Origin: Streptomyces hilarionis
GTDB lineage: Bacteria > Actinomycetota > Actinomycetes > Streptomycetales > Streptomycetaceae
NCBI RefSeq assembly: GCF_024539675.1
Contig: NZ_JAHHIT010000040.1
Location: 1 to 64,000 of the forward strand
Length of the DNA: 64,000 bases
Direction of reading: 5' to 3'
Part shown: piece after piece, positions 24,450 through 33,482 of the stretch
Layout of the letters: every line of letters starts with the position of its first letter
How positions within the stretch are numbered: the stretch's first letter is position 1
Notes under the pieces: generated by a model
What the model was told of the DNA's origin: nothing
Databases searched by the model: none
Seen by the model: only the letters and a program-made list of their open reading frames with translations
Program-made: the position numbers and the translations under genes

Positions 24450-26636
24450 ATGAGTGCGGAGGCCACGAACCCTGCGACGCCGGGCCCGGTGGCGCCGGCC
24501 ACACCCCGCAGGCGCAGCCGTCCCCGGATCGATCTGCGCCGCCTGGTCGGCGCCGCGCTGCTCGGCCCCGCCTCCCGCGGCCGGCTCCCGGACGCGATCG
24601 GCCACGTCGTCGAGGTCCACCGCGCCCACCACCCCGACGCCGACCTCGAGACCCTGCGCCGCGCCTACGTCCTCGCCGAGTCCTCGCACCGCGGCCAGAT
24701 GCGCAAGAGCGGCGAGCCCTACATCACCCACCCGCTCGCCGTGACCCTGATCCTCGCCGAACTCGGCGCGGAGACCACGACCCTGACCGCGTCCCTGCTC
24801 CACGACACCGTCGAGGACACCGACGTGACGCTCGATCAGGTCGGCGAGCAGTTCGGCGCCGAGGTGCGCTACCTCGTCGACGGCGTCACCAAGCTGGAGA
24901 AGGTCGACTACGGCGCGGCCGCCGAGCCCGAGACCTTCCGCAAGATGCTCGTCGCGACCGGCAACGACGTGCGGGTGATGTCGATCAAACTCGCCGACCG
25001 GCTGCACAACATGCGCACCCTGGGCGTGATGCGCCCCGAGAAACAGGCCCGCATCGCCAAGGTCACCCGGGACGTCCTGATCCCGCTCGCCGAACGCCTC
25101 GGCGTCCAGGCCCTCAAGACCGAGCTGGAAGACCTCGTCTTCGCGATCCTGCACCCCGAGGAGTACGAGCACACCCGCGAACTCGTCGTCGAGAACGCCT
25201 CCCGCGCGGACGACCCCCTCGCCGAGTTCGCCGACGCGATGCGCGCCGTCCTGCGCGACGCCGGCATCCAGGCCGAAGTCCTCATCCGCCCGCGGCACTT
25301 CGTGTCCGTGCACCGCTTCTCCCGCAAGCGCGGCCGCATGCGCGGCTCCGACTTCGGCCGCCTGCTGGTCCTGGTCAACGAGGACGCCGACTGTTACGCC
25401 GTCCTGGGCGAGCTGCACACCTGCATGACGCCGGTGGTCTCGGAGTTCAAGGACTTCATCGCCGTCCCCAAGTTCAACCTCTACCAGTCGCTGCACACCG
25501 CGGTCGCCCGTGAGGACGGCCAGGTCGCCGAAGTCCTCATCCGCACGCACCAGATGCACAAGGTCGCGGAGGCCGGCGTCGTGGCGCTCGGCAACCCCTA
25601 CCCGGCCCCCTCCGAGGAGCAGGCCAGGGCACGGGCCGCCGCCGACGAGGAACGCGTCGACCCCACCCGGCCCGGCTGGCTCTCCCGTCTCCTGGACTGG
25701 CAGGAGGCCGCGCCCGACCCCGACACCTTCTGGTCCACCCTGCGCGAGGACCTCGCCCAGGACCGCGAGATCACCGTCTTCCGCCCGGACGGCGGCACGC
25801 TCGGCCTGCCCGAGGGCGCGACCTGCGTGGACGCCGCCTACGCCCAGTACGGCGAGGACGCCCACGCCTGCATCGGCGCCCGGGTGAACGGCCGCCTGGC
25901 CACCCTCAGCACCGTGCTGCGCGACGGCGACACCGTCCAGCTCCTCATGGGGCAGGACCCGGCCTCCGAGCCGTCCAGGGAGTGGCTGGAGCACGCCCAC
26001 ACCCCGGCCGCCCGGATCGCCATCCAGCGATGGCTGGCGACGCATCCCGCACCCGCCGAGCCGGCCGGCCCCGCACCGGCCGGGGACCCGGTCGCCGCCA
26101 AGGCCGCGGAGGCGACCGCCCGGTCGGCGGCCGACCCCTTGGGCGTCGACGCGCCCGCGCCGCGCCCCGGAGCCGCCGTCACCGTCGGCGGCCGGCCCGA
26201 CGCCACCGTCCGGCTCGCCGGATGCTGCACGCCCGTACCGCTCGACGACGTCACCGGGTTCCTGGTACGCGGGGGAGTGGTCACCGTGCACCGCGCGGAG
26301 TGCGACGCCGTGGCCCGCATGGCGAGCGCGGGGCGCGAAGAGGTCGACGTGAGCTGGGGCGACACCACCGGCTGCCGGGTCAGCCTCGTCGCCGAATCGT
26401 TCGGCCGGCCGCATCTGCTGGCCGACCTCACCGAGGCGATGGCGCTCGAAGGCGCCGAGATCGTCTCCGCGACCGTCGAACCCCCCAGCCAGCAGCGGGT
26501 GCGGCACACCTACACCGTCCAGCTTCCCGACGCCGCCCGTCTCCCCGCCCTCCTGCGCGCCATGCGCAACGTCCCCGGCGTGTACGACGTGGACCGCGCG
26601 CAGCACCACGCGCAGGCCGCGGCGGAACCGGCGTAG
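24450..26636 (+). CDS. rshA: RelA/SpoT homologue RshA, (p)ppGpp synthetase/hydrolase
   Basis: 728 aa from the ATG at 24450 with GGAGGTG just upstream. Order: HD hydrolase domain (~85-235) with 'ITHPLAVTLILAELG', 'LLHDTVEDT' and 'KLADRLHNMRTL' intact. A synthetase domain follows (~255-400) that keeps 'FKDFIAVPKFNLYQSLHT' and 'EVLIRTHQMHKVAE' but is diverged at the usual GRPKH-YSI and DLVGIR blocks ('IRPRHFVSVHRF', 'SDFGRLLVLV'). TGS is at ~440-510 ('REITVFRPDGGTLGLPEGATCVDAAYA'), a Zn-finger-like 'GCCTPVP' stretch follows, and an ACT-like end ('VSLVAESFGRPHLLADLTEAMA'). S. coelicolor has RelA plus a second homologue, RshA, at this location. It is closed by a strong terminator. Confidence 0.9.
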   Translation: MSAEATNPATPGPVAPATPRRRSRPRIDLRRLVGAALLGPASRGRLPDAIGHVVEVHRAHHPDADLETLRRAYVLAESSHRGQMRKSGEPYITHPLAVTLILAELGAETTTLTASLLHDTVEDTDVTLDQVGEQFGAEVRYLVDGVTKLEKVDYGAAAEPETFRKMLVATGNDVRVMSIKLADRLHNMRTLGVMRPEKQARIAKVTRDVLIPLAERLGVQALKTELEDLVFAILHPEEYEHTRELVVENASRADDPLAEFADAMRAVLRDAGIQAEVLIRPRHFVSVHRFSRKRGRMRGSDFGRLLVLVNEDADCYAVLGELHTCMTPVVSEFKDFIAVPKFNLYQSLHTAVAREDGQVAEVLIRTHQMHKVAEAGVVALGNPYPAPSEEQARARAAADEERVDPTRPGWLSRLLDWQEAAPDPDTFWSTLREDLAQDREITVFRPDGGTLGLPEGATCVDAAYAQYGEDAHACIGARVNGRLATLSTVLRDGDTVQLLMGQDPASEPSREWLEHAHTPAARIAIQRWLATHPAPAEPAGPAPAGDPVAAKAAEATARSAADPLGVDAPAPRPGAAVTVGGRPDATVRLAGCCTPVPLDDVTGFLVRGGVVTVHRAECDAVARMASAGREEVDVSWGDTTGCRVSLVAESFGRPHLLADLTEAMALEGAEIVSATVEPPSQQRVRHTYTVQLPDAARLPALLRAMRNVPGVYDVDRAQHHAQAAAEPA

Positions 26637-26663
26637 GGCGCACCCCGCGCGCGGGGTGCGCCC
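26636..26663 (+). terminator. terminator after rshA
   Basis: GGGCGCACCCCGC (26636-26648) and GCGGGGTGCGCCC (26651-26663) form a near-perfect GC stem that begins on the last base of the rshA stop codon. Confidence 0.8.
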
Positions 26664-26791
26664 TGCCTCCCGGGTTTCGTCCGGGTGGCTCGCCCCCCGG
26701 GCGTCCGCCCAAGCGCGCGGGCGCCATCCGTTCGGGTGGGCCGGGCGCGCGTCGCCGACGCGACCCGCTCACGCGCTGGTAGCGGTGGTCC

Positions 26792-28336
26792 ATGCTGCTC
26801 ACCCCCCGCGCCCGCCTCACGTCCGCGCTGCTCGCCTCGGCCGTCTCCGTCTGCCTCGTCGCCGCGAGCGCCCCGGCGGACCCGCTCGGCGTCGGCGACC
26901 GCCTGTTCCCGTATCTGGGCAACCCGGGATACGACGTCGCCTCCTACGACCTGTCCTTCACCTATGAGGGCGACAACAGCAAGCCCCTCCAGGCGGTCAC
27001 CACCATCGACGCCTGGACGACGGCCGCTCTGGACCGGATCAACCTCGACTTCGCCCACGGCAAGGTCGACTCGGTCGAGGTCGACGGCGCGCCCGCCGCC
27101 TTCGCCGGCGCGGGCGACGACCTGGTGGTCACCCCGCGCAGTCCGCTGCCCCCGGGCAGCTGGGTGCGGATCACCGTGCGGCACACCAGCGACCCGGTGA
27201 GCGCCGACGACCGCGACGGCGGCTGGGTCCGGACCGCGGACGGACTCGCCATGGCCAACCAGGCCGACGCCGCCCACCTGGTCTTCCCCTGCAACGACCA
27301 CCCCTCCGACAAGGCGATGTTCACCATCCGCGTCACCGCCCCCAACGACTACACGGCCGTCGCGGGCGGCCTGCCCGCAGGCGTCGAGCGCGTCGGCCCG
27401 GCGACCACGTGGACCTACCGCACCCAGCACCCCATGGCGACCGAGCTCGCCCAGGTGTCGATCGGCCGCTCCACCGTCGTGCGCCGAGAGGGACCCCACG
27501 CCCTGCCCGTGCGGGACGTGGTGCCCACGAAGGACCGCACGGCGCTGGAGCCGTGGCTGAAGAAGACCCCCGAGCAGATCGCCTGGATGGAGGGCAAGGT
27601 CGGGCCCTACCCCTTCGAGACGTACGGCCTGCTCATGGCCGACGCCTCGACCGGGTTCGAGCTGGAGACGCAGACCTTGTCCCTCTTCGAGAAGGACCTC
27701 TTCACCGAGCCCGGCTACCCCAAGTGGTACGTCGAGTCGATCATGGTGCACGAGCTCTCCCACCAGTGGTTCGGCGACAGCGTCAGCCCGCGCAGCTGGT
27801 CCGACCTGTGGCTCAACGAGGGCCACGCCACCTGGTACGAGGCCCTGTACGCCGAGGAGAAGGCGGGCCGCACCCTGGAGGCGCGGATGAAGGCCGCCTA
27901 CGGCGCCTCCGACCACTGGCGCGCCGCCGGAGGCCCCCCGGCGCTGCCCAAGGCCCCCCGTCCGGGCCAGAAGATCAGCATCTTCCGGCCCAACGTCTAC
28001 GACGGCGCGGCCCTCGTCCTGTACGCCCTGCGCCAGGAGATCGGCGTCCCCGCCTTCGAGCGCCTGGAACGGGCCTGGGTGCGCAACCACCGCGACTCCA
28101 CGGCGACCACGGCCGACTTCGAGCGCCTCGCGGAAGGGATCTCCGGGCGGGAGCTGAGCGGGTTCTTCAAGGACTGGCTGTACGGCGAGAAGACGCCGGC
28201 GATGCCCGGGCACCCGGACTGGAAGCCCGCCGCGCCGGTGGCCCGCGCCGAACCCAAGGCGGAACCGAAGGGCGCGTCCAAGACCGCGCCGAGGACCGCA
28301 CCCCGGACCGCCCCCAAGGCGGGGACCAAGCCGTAG
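26792..28336 (+). CDS. secreted M1-family metallopeptidase (aminopeptidase N-like)
   Basis: 514 aa. A signal peptide of ~28 residues ends in 'AASAPA'. An N-terminal beta-domain (~45-240) with 'SYDLSFTYEGDN' precedes the catalytic domain containing HExxH in 'MVHELSHQWFGDSV' and the third zinc ligand in 'DLWLNEGHATWYE', the M1 hallmark. It is shorter than classical aminopeptidase N and lacks the large C-terminal helical domain, like other actinobacterial M1 enzymes. The last ~30 residues are a Lys/Ala/Pro/Thr repeat tail that could be cell-wall associated. It is probably monocistronic between terminators. Confidence 0.9.
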   Translation: MLLTPRARLTSALLASAVSVCLVAASAPADPLGVGDRLFPYLGNPGYDVASYDLSFTYEGDNSKPLQAVTTIDAWTTAALDRINLDFAHGKVDSVEVDGAPAAFAGAGDDLVVTPRSPLPPGSWVRITVRHTSDPVSADDRDGGWVRTADGLAMANQADAAHLVFPCNDHPSDKAMFTIRVTAPNDYTAVAGGLPAGVERVGPATTWTYRTQHPMATELAQVSIGRSTVVRREGPHALPVRDVVPTKDRTALEPWLKKTPEQIAWMEGKVGPYPFETYGLLMADASTGFELETQTLSLFEKDLFTEPGYPKWYVESIMVHELSHQWFGDSVSPRSWSDLWLNEGHATWYEALYAEEKAGRTLEARMKAAYGASDHWRAAGGPPALPKAPRPGQKISIFRPNVYDGAALVLYALRQEIGVPAFERLERAWVRNHRDSTATTADFERLAEGISGRELSGFFKDWLYGEKTPAMPGHPDWKPAAPVARAEPKAEPKGASKTAPRTAPRTAPKAGTKP

Positions 28337-28538
28337 CCCGCCCGGAGCCGGCTCCGGCTCCGGCGCCGACGGCCGCGCGGAGGCCGCGATAAGACGATGA
28401 CGAGACGGGCCGTCCCGTGCGACCATCGTGCGGTCGGCGCGGCACGGTGCGCGAGGTGCGCGGGAATCTCCCGGGGCATCCGTGCGTTGATGTCCATGAA
28501 GGCCGCGCAACCGGCATTCCCCACGACGTAAGGACCCA

Positions 28539-30032
28539 ATGACCTCCTCTTCTTCCCCTTCCCAGGACACCAAGCGCGTTGCGCACGCCTATCCCGAAGG
28601 TCTCAAGGCCGATGCCCTGATGGAAGAGGACGTCGCCTGGAGCCACGAGATCGACGGAGACCGGGACGGCGACCAGTTCGACCGCTCCGAGCGCGCGGCC
28701 CTGCGCCGCGTGGCCGGTCTCTCCACCGAACTCGAGGACGTCACCGAGGTCGAGTACCGACAGCTCCGCCTGGAGCGTGTCGTGCTCGTCGGCGTCTGGA
28801 CCACGGGAACCTCGCAGGACGCGGACAACTCCCTCGCGGAGCTGGCCGCCCTCGCGGAGACGGCGGGAGCGCTCGTGCTGGACGGCGTCATCCAGCGCCG
28901 TGACAAGCCCGACGCGGCCACCTACATCGGCTCCGGCAAGGCGAACGAGCTCCGGGACATCGTCCTGGAGACCGGCGCCGACACCGTGATCTGCGACGGA
29001 GAGCTCAGCCCCGGCCAGCTCATCCACCTCGAGGACGTCGTCAAGGTCAAGGTCATCGACCGCACGGCCCTGATCCTCGACATCTTCGCCCAGCACGCCA
29101 AGTCCCGGGAGGGCAAGGCGCAGGTCGCGCTCGCGCAGATGCAGTACATGCTGCCGAGGCTGCGAGGCTGGGGTCAGTCGCTGTCCCGTCAGATGGGCGG
29201 CGGCAAGGGCGGCGGCCTCGCCACCCGTGGTCCCGGTGAGACCAAGATCGAGACGGACCGGCGCCGGATCCGCGAGAAGATGGCGAAGATGCGCCGGGAG
29301 ATCGCGGAGATGAAGACCGGCCGCGAGATCAAGCGGCAGGAGCGCAAGCGCCACAAGGTGCCGTCCGTGGCCATCGCGGGCTACACCAACGCCGGCAAGT
29401 CGTCCCTGCTCAACCGCCTCACCGGCGCGGGCGTCCTGGTCGAGAACGCGCTGTTCGCGACCCTGGACCCGACCGTGCGCCGGGCCGAGACCCCGAGCGG
29501 CCGGCTGTACACGCTGGCCGACACCGTCGGCTTCGTCCGGCACCTGCCGCACCACCTGGTCGAGGCGTTCCGCTCCACCATGGAGGAGGTCGGCGAGGCC
29601 GACCTGATCCTCCACGTGGTGGACGGCTCGCACCCCGCCCCGGAGGAGCAGCTGGCCGCCGTGCGCGAGGTCGTCCGGGACGTCGGCGCGACCGGCGTGC
29701 CCGAGATCGTCGTGATCAACAAGGCGGACGCGGCCGACCCGCTGACGCTACAGCGGCTGATGCGGATCGAGAAGCGCTCCATCGCGGTCTCGGCCCGTAC
29801 CGGCCAGGGCATCGACGAACTGCTCGCGCTGATCGACGACGAGCTGCCGCGGCCGTCCGTCGAGGTCGAGGCGCTCGTGCCGTACACCCACGGCGGCCTG
29901 GTCGCCCGCGCCCACACCGAGGGCGAGGTGATCTCCGAGGAGCACACCGCGGAGGGCACCCTGCTGAAGGTCCGGGTGCACGAGGAACTGGCGGCCGACC
30001 TGGCGCCGTACGTCCCGGCGCCGGCCGCCTAG
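28539..30032 (+). CDS. hflX: ribosome-associated GTPase HflX
   Basis: 497 aa. N-terminal HflX domain ('VEYRQLRLERVVLVGVWTTG', 'PDAATYIGSGKANELRD', 'ILDIFAQHAKSREGKAQVALAQMQYMLPRLRGWG'), a glycine-rich loop 'GGGKGGGLATRGPGETKIETDRR', a coiled helix, then the G domain: G1 'GYTNAGKSS', G2 T, G3 'DTVGF', G4 'NKAD'. HflX binds the 50S E-site region and rescues or splits stalled ribosomes. It ends in the terminator at 30082-30122. Confidence 0.95.
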   Translation: MTSSSSPSQDTKRVAHAYPEGLKADALMEEDVAWSHEIDGDRDGDQFDRSERAALRRVAGLSTELEDVTEVEYRQLRLERVVLVGVWTTGTSQDADNSLAELAALAETAGALVLDGVIQRRDKPDAATYIGSGKANELRDIVLETGADTVICDGELSPGQLIHLEDVVKVKVIDRTALILDIFAQHAKSREGKAQVALAQMQYMLPRLRGWGQSLSRQMGGGKGGGLATRGPGETKIETDRRRIREKMAKMRREIAEMKTGREIKRQERKRHKVPSVAIAGYTNAGKSSLLNRLTGAGVLVENALFATLDPTVRRAETPSGRLYTLADTVGFVRHLPHHLVEAFRSTMEEVGEADLILHVVDGSHPAPEEQLAAVREVVRDVGATGVPEIVVINKADAADPLTLQRLMRIEKRSIAVSARTGQGIDELLALIDDELPRPSVEVEALVPYTHGGLVARAHTEGEVISEEHTAEGTLLKVRVHEELAADLAPYVPAPAA

Positions 30033-30081
30033 ACCGCGCGACCGGCCGACGGACGGCGCGTCGAAGGCCCGCACCGTACGC

Positions 30082-30122
30082 CGAAGGCCCGCCCCTCGCT
30101 CACCGCGGGGGACGGGCCTTCG
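30082..30122 (+). terminator. terminator after hflX
   Basis: CGAAGGCCCG (30082-30091) pairs with CGGGCCTTCG (30113-30122), with further CCCC/GGGG pairing inside. A short copy of the first arm also occurs at 30062. Confidence 0.8.
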
Positions 30123-30277
30123 TGCTGTCCGGCCTTCACCGGCCGCTCCGCGTCAGGGCCTCACGCTCGTCGTGAGCGAGCCGCCCCGGCGCGGCGGGCC
30201 GCCGACCGCGGGGACGAACGGCGGCGGGACGACGCGGGCCCCAGCGGGCTCCTCTCGGCGTCCGCCGTCGGGACCGG

Positions 30278-31504
30278 CTACCGACGACCGGCGAACTTGT
30301 CGCTCACCGAGTCGTAGACGCCCTTGGCCACGTCACCGAGCCGCGGACCCGCGAGCCATCCCGACCTCACCGGGCCGATCGAGGTGTTGGACACCAGCGC
30401 CGGCGTGCCGTCCGACCCCTTCGCGACCCAGCCGCCGCCCGACGAGCCGCCGGTCATCGTGCAGCCGATGCGGTACATCGTCGGATCCGCCGCGTTGAGC
30501 GAGAACCGCCCCGGCCGGTCCTGGCACTGGTAGAGCTTCTGGCCGTCGTAGGGCTTGGCCGCCGGGTACCCGGTCGCGGTGATGTCGGCGACCTTCGGGA
30601 CCGCGGGGGCCTTGAAGTTCACCGGCAGCGCCGAACCGACCGTCTCCTCCAGGGACTTGCCCGACCCGCTGTCCTCCGGCGTCACATGGATGACGGCGTA
30701 GTCGTAGGAGGCGCCGTCGCCGCCGGTCTGACCGCCCTGCGCGATCCACTGGTCCGAGGTCTTCGTCCAGTCGCCCCACCAGACGCCGTACGGGGCCGCC
30801 TGCTCCTTGGTGGCCGTCTGCAACTGCGCGGACGACAGCCCCTGGTCGTTGTACGACGGCACGAACGCGATGTTGCGGTACCAGCCGCCGCCCTTGCCCG
30901 CGTGCACGCAATGGCCCGCCGTCCACACCAGGTTGGACTTGCCCGGGTGGGCCGGGTCCTTGACGACCGTCGCCGAGCAGACCATCGTGCCCTCGGGCGA
31001 GTCGAAGAACACCTTGCCGGCCTCGGGGGCGTTGGCGTGGTACTTCGTCGGCACGGCCGTCGCCTCCACCGCCTGCGGCGTGGGGTCGGTCACGCCCTGG
31101 TCGCCGGAGAGGTCGCTGTCGTCGACGCTGCGGTCCGGATCCTCCGCCCTGCGCATCCGGTCCGGGTCCCACAGGCCCTTGATGATCGGGTTGACGTAGT
31201 CCTTCGCCTCGCGCAGCCAGTCGTCCCGGTCCCAGTTCTTCCAGGCGCCGTTCTTCCACTTGTCGAGGTCGATCCCGTGCTCTTTGAGCCGGTCCTTGAT
31301 GTCGTCCGGGATCGTGATCTTCCCGTCGCCGGTGGCCGGCGCGGAGGAGGCCGCCTGTCCGCTCGCGTCGGTGTCGCCCGAGTCGCACGCGGTCGCGGTG
31401 AGCGCGAGCACCGGGACGAGGGCCATGGCGCCCAGCACGGGGGAGGTTCTGCGGCGCGCGTTCCTCCTCCGGCGAACGGTGAACGACGGCCGTGTGGATC
31501 GCAT
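30278..31504 (-). CDS. secreted trypsin-like serine protease, putative lipoprotein
   Basis: 408 aa. A basic N-terminus with many arginines and a hydrophobic stretch ends in a lipobox-like 'LALTATACDSG' (Cys40). A linker domain of ~120 residues rich in D/K/W follows. The protease domain carries 'VWTAGHCVHAG' (His), 'YDYAVIHV' (Asp) and 'GGSSGGGWV' (Ser), a complete chymotrypsin-fold triad. Likely exported and membrane-tethered. It is divergent from the siderophore operon; no functional link is apparent. Confidence 0.88.
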   Translation of the reverse strand: MRSTRPSFTVRRRRNARRRTSPVLGAMALVPVLALTATACDSGDTDASGQAASSAPATGDGKITIPDDIKDRLKEHGIDLDKWKNGAWKNWDRDDWLREAKDYVNPIIKGLWDPDRMRRAEDPDRSVDDSDLSGDQGVTDPTPQAVEATAVPTKYHANAPEAGKVFFDSPEGTMVCSATVVKDPAHPGKSNLVWTAGHCVHAGKGGGWYRNIAFVPSYNDQGLSSAQLQTATKEQAAPYGVWWGDWTKTSDQWIAQGGQTGGDGASYDYAVIHVTPEDSGSGKSLEETVGSALPVNFKAPAVPKVADITATGYPAAKPYDGQKLYQCQDRPGRFSLNAADPTMYRIGCTMTGGSSGGGWVAKGSDGTPALVSNTSIGPVRSGWLAGPRLGDVAKGVYDSVSDKFAGRR

Positions 31505-31784
31505 GGTGTGACTCCCCCTGCTGTGAACGAACTTGAGACACCGGCCGTGTCCCCGGACCTGAACTCACGGGTGGCTCGTCCCTGGTTCAGTCGGGTCGCA
31601 CGGCCTGGTGCGATGCCTCCACACGATATGCGCCGCCTGTGGGGGACTTCCGACGGAACGGCAACTGTTCGGTCACAGCGTGGATCTCGCGGCAACCCGT
31701 AACCGCGAAGACCGTCCGCGGTTGGTAGCGGTGGGGGGTCCGCTGTCCGCGCCCGGCCCCTGAACTGCGGGAGGACGGGAAGCC

Positions 31785-33482
31785 GTGGTCGTGACCGAGT
31801 CAGTGCCCGAGGGCATCCTGAGGCGTCAGTCGGCGCGTGAGTCGGCGGCGCGCACCTACGCGCGCGCCCTGCCGATCGTGCCGGTGCGGGCCCGAGGGAT
31901 GACCATCGAGGGCGCGGACGGCCGCCGTTACCTCGACTGCCTCTCCGGCGCCGGCGCTCTCGCCCTCGGGCACAACCATCCGGTCGTGCTGGAGGCCGTC
32001 CGCGCGGTGCTCGACTCGGGCGCGCCGCTCCAGGTGCTCGACCTCGCGACCCCGGTCAAGGACGCGTTCGTCACCGAGCTGTTCCGCACCCTGCCGCCCG
32101 CTCTGGCCGACCACGCGCGCGTGCAGTTCTGCGGACCGGCCGGCACGGACGCCGTCGAGGCCGCGCTCACGCTCGTCCGGGCCGCCACCGGCCGCACGGG
32201 CGTGCTGGCCTTCACGGGGGCCTACCACGGGATGACCGCCGGATCCCTGGAGGTCTCCGGGGGCGCGGGTGACGTCCGGGCGACGCGGCTGCCCTACCCG
32301 CAGGACTACCGCTGCCCGTTCGGCGTCGGCGGCGAGCGCGGCGCCGAACTCGCCGCCCGCTGGACGGAGTCCGTGCTCGACGACCCCAAGTCCGGGGTGC
32401 GACGGCCCGCCGGGATGATCCTCGAACCCGTGCAGGGGGAGGGTGGGGTCATCCCCGCGCCGGACGCCTGGCTGCGCAGGATGCGACGGATCACCGCGGA
32501 CCGCTCCATCCCGCTGATCGCCGACGAGGTCCAGACGGGCGTCGGCCGCACCGGCGCCTTCTGGGCGGTGGAGCACAGCGGGATCACCCCCGACGTGATG
32601 GTGCTGTCCAAGGCCATCGGCGGCAGCCTGCCGCTCGCCGTCGTCGTCTACCGCGAGGACCTCGACGTCTGGCAACCGGGCGCCCACGCGGGCACGTTCC
32701 GCGGCAATCAGCTCGCCATGGCCGCCGGCACGGCCACCCTCGCCTTCGTCCGCGAGAACGGCCTCGCCGACCGCGCCGCCGTCGTGGGCGCACGCCTCAT
32801 GGGCCGGCTCCGCGACCTCGCCCGGGAGTTCCCGTGCATGGGAGACGTACGAGGGCGCGGGCTGATGATCGGGGTCGAGATGGTGGACCCGGACGCGGAA
32901 CTTCCCGGGGTCGCCCCGCTCCGGGGAGCCGACGAGTCGGACGGGATCCACGAGACGGAGGGGATCGAGGGGGCCGACGGCGTCAGCGGTGCGCGCCGCC
33001 CCCACCCCGCCGCCCCGGACCTGGCTCTCGCGCTCCGACGGGAGTGTCTGCGGCGCGGCCTGATCGTCGAACTGGGCGGGCGTCACGCCGGCGTCGTACG
33101 ACTGCTTCCGCCGCTGACCATCACCGACGAGCAGGCCGCCGCGGTGCTGGACCGGCTCGCGGACGCGATGGCCGCCGTCGCGACGAGCCACGCACACAGC
33201 GCCCCTCGCACCGACGGCACCTCTCGCACGACCCGAACGACCCGCACGACCCGCACGACCCGCACGGGCGGTACGGAGCGGCCGAGGCAGGCGCATGAGC
33301 CGGTTCGGGCAGCGGAGGCGGTACCGGCAGCGGAGGCGGCACAGGCGGTACGGGCGGGAGAGGCGGTACGGGCGGGAGAGGCGAGACCGGCCGACGGGCA
33401 CGGCCCGGGCGGGGCGAACCCGCCGGGCAGACCTCCGGGGCAGGTCCCTCGGCCGGGAAGCCGCGCCGACCGCACGAGATGA
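31785..33482 (+). CDS. class-III aminotransferase of the NIS siderophore operon
   Basis: 565 aa from the GTG at 31785. PLP fold-type I enzyme of the diaminobutyrate-2-oxoglutarate transaminase family: 'GHNHPVVLEAVRAVL', 'AYHGMTAGSLEVSG', 'IADEVQTGVGRTG', and the PLP lysine in 'MVLSKAIGGSLPLAVVVY'. Typical members are ~450 aa. Here an acidic insert (~residues 370-410) and a ~100-residue tail of Thr/Arg and Ala/Glu repeats, encoded by 9-bp and 18-bp tandem DNA repeats, make it longer. The stop overlaps the next start (ATGA). It probably makes a diamine precursor, e.g. 2,4-diaminobutyrate, for the NIS synthetase. Confidence 0.88.
   Translation: MVVTESVPEGILRRQSARESAARTYARALPIVPVRARGMTIEGADGRRYLDCLSGAGALALGHNHPVVLEAVRAVLDSGAPLQVLDLATPVKDAFVTELFRTLPPALADHARVQFCGPAGTDAVEAALTLVRAATGRTGVLAFTGAYHGMTAGSLEVSGGAGDVRATRLPYPQDYRCPFGVGGERGAELAARWTESVLDDPKSGVRRPAGMILEPVQGEGGVIPAPDAWLRRMRRITADRSIPLIADEVQTGVGRTGAFWAVEHSGITPDVMVLSKAIGGSLPLAVVVYREDLDVWQPGAHAGTFRGNQLAMAAGTATLAFVRENGLADRAAVVGARLMGRLRDLAREFPCMGDVRGRGLMIGVEMVDPDAELPGVAPLRGADESDGIHETEGIEGADGVSGARRPHPAAPDLALALRRECLRRGLIVELGGRHAGVVRLLPPLTITDEQAAAVLDRLADAMAAVATSHAHSAPRTDGTSRTTRTTRTTRTTRTGGTERPRQAHEPVRAAEAVPAAEAAQAVRAGEAVRAGEARPADGHGPGGANPPGRPPGQVPRPGSRADRTR
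33225..33269 (+). repeat. 9-bp in-frame tandem repeat in the aminotransferase tail
   Basis: Five units of CGCACGACC (second unit CGAACGACC, last CGCACGGGC), encoding a Arg-Thr-Thr run. Confidence 0.9.
33311..33378 (+). repeat. 18-bp in-frame tandem repeats in the aminotransferase tail
   Basis: A perfect 18-bp duplication at 33343-33360 and 33361-33378, preceded by two degenerate AGCGGAGGCGG-starting copies (33311, 33329). They encode Ala/Glu/Val/Arg-rich sequence. Confidence 0.85.

Noticed and set aside
31505..31784. Iron-regulator box before the siderophore operon
   Set aside because: No TTAGGTTAGGCTAACC-like palindrome could be found by eye.
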